DNA from: Rhizobiaceae bacterium | GTDB lineage: Bacteria; Pseudomonadota; Alphaproteobacteria; Rhizobiales; Rhizobiaceae | Assembly: GCA_028865845.1 (NCBI GenBank) | Contig: JAGWJK010000189.1 | Span: 1 to 7,351, forward strand | Direction of reading: 5' to 3' | Length of the DNA stretch: 7,351 nucleotides | In this document: in pieces, positions 6,707 through 7,351 of the stretch | Position numbering within the stretch: position 1 is the first letter of the stretch | How the letters are laid out: every line of letters begins with the position of its first letter | Translations under genes and position numbers: made by a program | The notes under the pieces: generated by a model | Seen by the model: the letters and a program-made list of their open reading frames with translations, nothing else | The model's database searches: none | What the model was told of the DNA's origin: nothing

Positions 6707-7351
6707 TTACTTAGCCGACAGGCCAGGAATGGTTACCTGGAATACCTGGAACATGGTGTCGACGTCAGCCCCGCCGTCGCCCTTGTAGGCAGCACCGACC
6801 TGGTAGCCATCCTGGGTCAGGAAGTCGTTGTCGTTGGCGACAAAGAGGAAATAGTCGTCCGGCAGCTTCGGATCGAGAACGCTGACGTAGGAGACGGCTT
6901 CCCACTTTTCCGACAGGTTGTTGCGGTCGTTCGGCGCGCCATTGTGGAGGCCGAAGCGAGCGAGATCGGCGCTATCGTTAATGTCGATGAACTGGCTGAC
7001 GATGGCCGGCTTCACGGACGGATCGACCACACCCTTGGGCGCAACCGGCTTGTCGGCGTCGAATGCCGTGCCATGAATATCGGTCGCAGCCGAAACGTCG
7101 ACAATGTCGATGCTGCGATAGAGCGACTTTTCACCCTTCTGGCCATAACCATTGCCGCTGTCACGAGCCAGCATCAGGAAGGATTGCGGCGACAGGGCAA
7201 CGATTTCGCTCTGTGCGGCAACGACCGTCTTGCCCTTGTCGTCCTTGAAGACCGGCAGCGGCACGACATATTCGTGCACCAGCTTCAGGTTTGCGAGATC
7301 CGAAGCATCATAGACCATTGCGCGGGTATTCTGGCGGGTCGAACCGGAATC
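6707..7351 (-). CDS. Phytase-like / esterase-like domain protein, C-terminal part (5' end outside window)
   Basis: The frame is open from the right edge to a TAA at 6707-6709, giving 214 C-terminal residues that begin DSGSTRQNTRAMVYD. The ATG at 7318 lies inside this continuous frame and is not the likely start. The sequence reads like the end of proteins annotated 'esterase-like activity of phytase family protein' (Pfam Phytase-like, PF13449). Visible features are a strand-rich pattern, SEIVALSPQSFLMLARDSGNG, SLYRSIDIVDVS and FLFVANDNDFL followed by an Asp/Gly-rich stretch and DVDTMFQVFQVTIPG at the end. Members of this group are usually exported or periplasmic and probably form a beta-propeller, but the signal peptide region is not in the window. 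No substrate can be assigned: despite the name, phytase activity is not established by this similarity, and a PhoX-like or lactonase-like role is equally possible. The gene converges on recG and is unrelated to it. Confidence 0.78.
   Translation of the reverse strand, partial: DSGSTRQNTRAMVYDASDLANLKLVHEYVVPLPVFKDDKGKTVVAAQSEIVALSPQSFLMLARDSGNGYGQKGEKSLYRSIDIVDVSAATDIHGTAFDADKPVAPKGVVDPSVKPAIVSQFIDINDSADLARFGLHNGAPNDRNNLSEKWEAVSYVSVLDPKLPDDYFLFVANDNDFLTQDGYQVGAAYKGDGGADVDTMFQVFQVTIPGLSAK

Noticed and set aside
1..7351. Possible defence system, mobile island or other novel system
   Set aside because: The genes are conserved housekeeping types with uniform composition; no integrase, transposase, direct-repeat boundaries, tRNA target or array-like repeats are visible.

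Overview
The window looks like ordinary chromosomal DNA of an alphaproteobacterium, most likely a member of the Rhizobiaceae (Rhizobium/Agrobacterium type). The reasons are the GC-rich coding sequence, protein sequences that read like rhizobial versions of conserved genes, and the sdhE-mfd pair back to back with recG, an arrangement I recall from rhizobia. I found no mobile element, CRISPR array, tRNA or rRNA, and no convincing new system. It is a DNA-repair neighbourhood with a partial gene at each end.

Layout, left to right. Positions 1-440 (+) hold the 3' end of a small P-loop kinase-like ATPase gene whose nucleotide-binding loop lies outside the window. Positions 441-568 are a convergent intergenic gap with a strong hairpin at 473-506. 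Positions 569-4069 (-) are mfd, the complete transcription-repair coupling factor (1166 aa). Positions 4066-4380 (-) are sdhE, the 104-aa FAD assembly factor of succinate dehydrogenase, upstream of mfd and overlapping it by ATGA. Positions 4381-4555 are a 175-bp divergent promoter region that contains what looks like a degraded copy of a rhizobial palindromic repeat. Positions 4556-6661 (+) are recG, a complete 701-aa branch-migration helicase. Positions 6662-6706 are a short convergent gap filled by a second hairpin. Positions 6707-7351 (-) hold the C-terminal 214 residues of a phytase-like/esterase-like protein that runs off the right edge.

How the genes work together: Mfd removes RNA polymerase stalled at lesions and recruits UvrA for excision repair. 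RecG remodels stalled replication forks and Holliday junctions. The two are related superfamily 2 translocases that share the TRG translocation motif, and here they are read divergently from one short region. SdhE has no repair role; it attaches FAD to succinate dehydrogenase, but its translation is probably coupled to that of mfd. The flanking partial genes show no functional link to this core. The two very long reverse-strand reading frames opposite mfd and recG are in codon register with those genes and are explained by codon bias.
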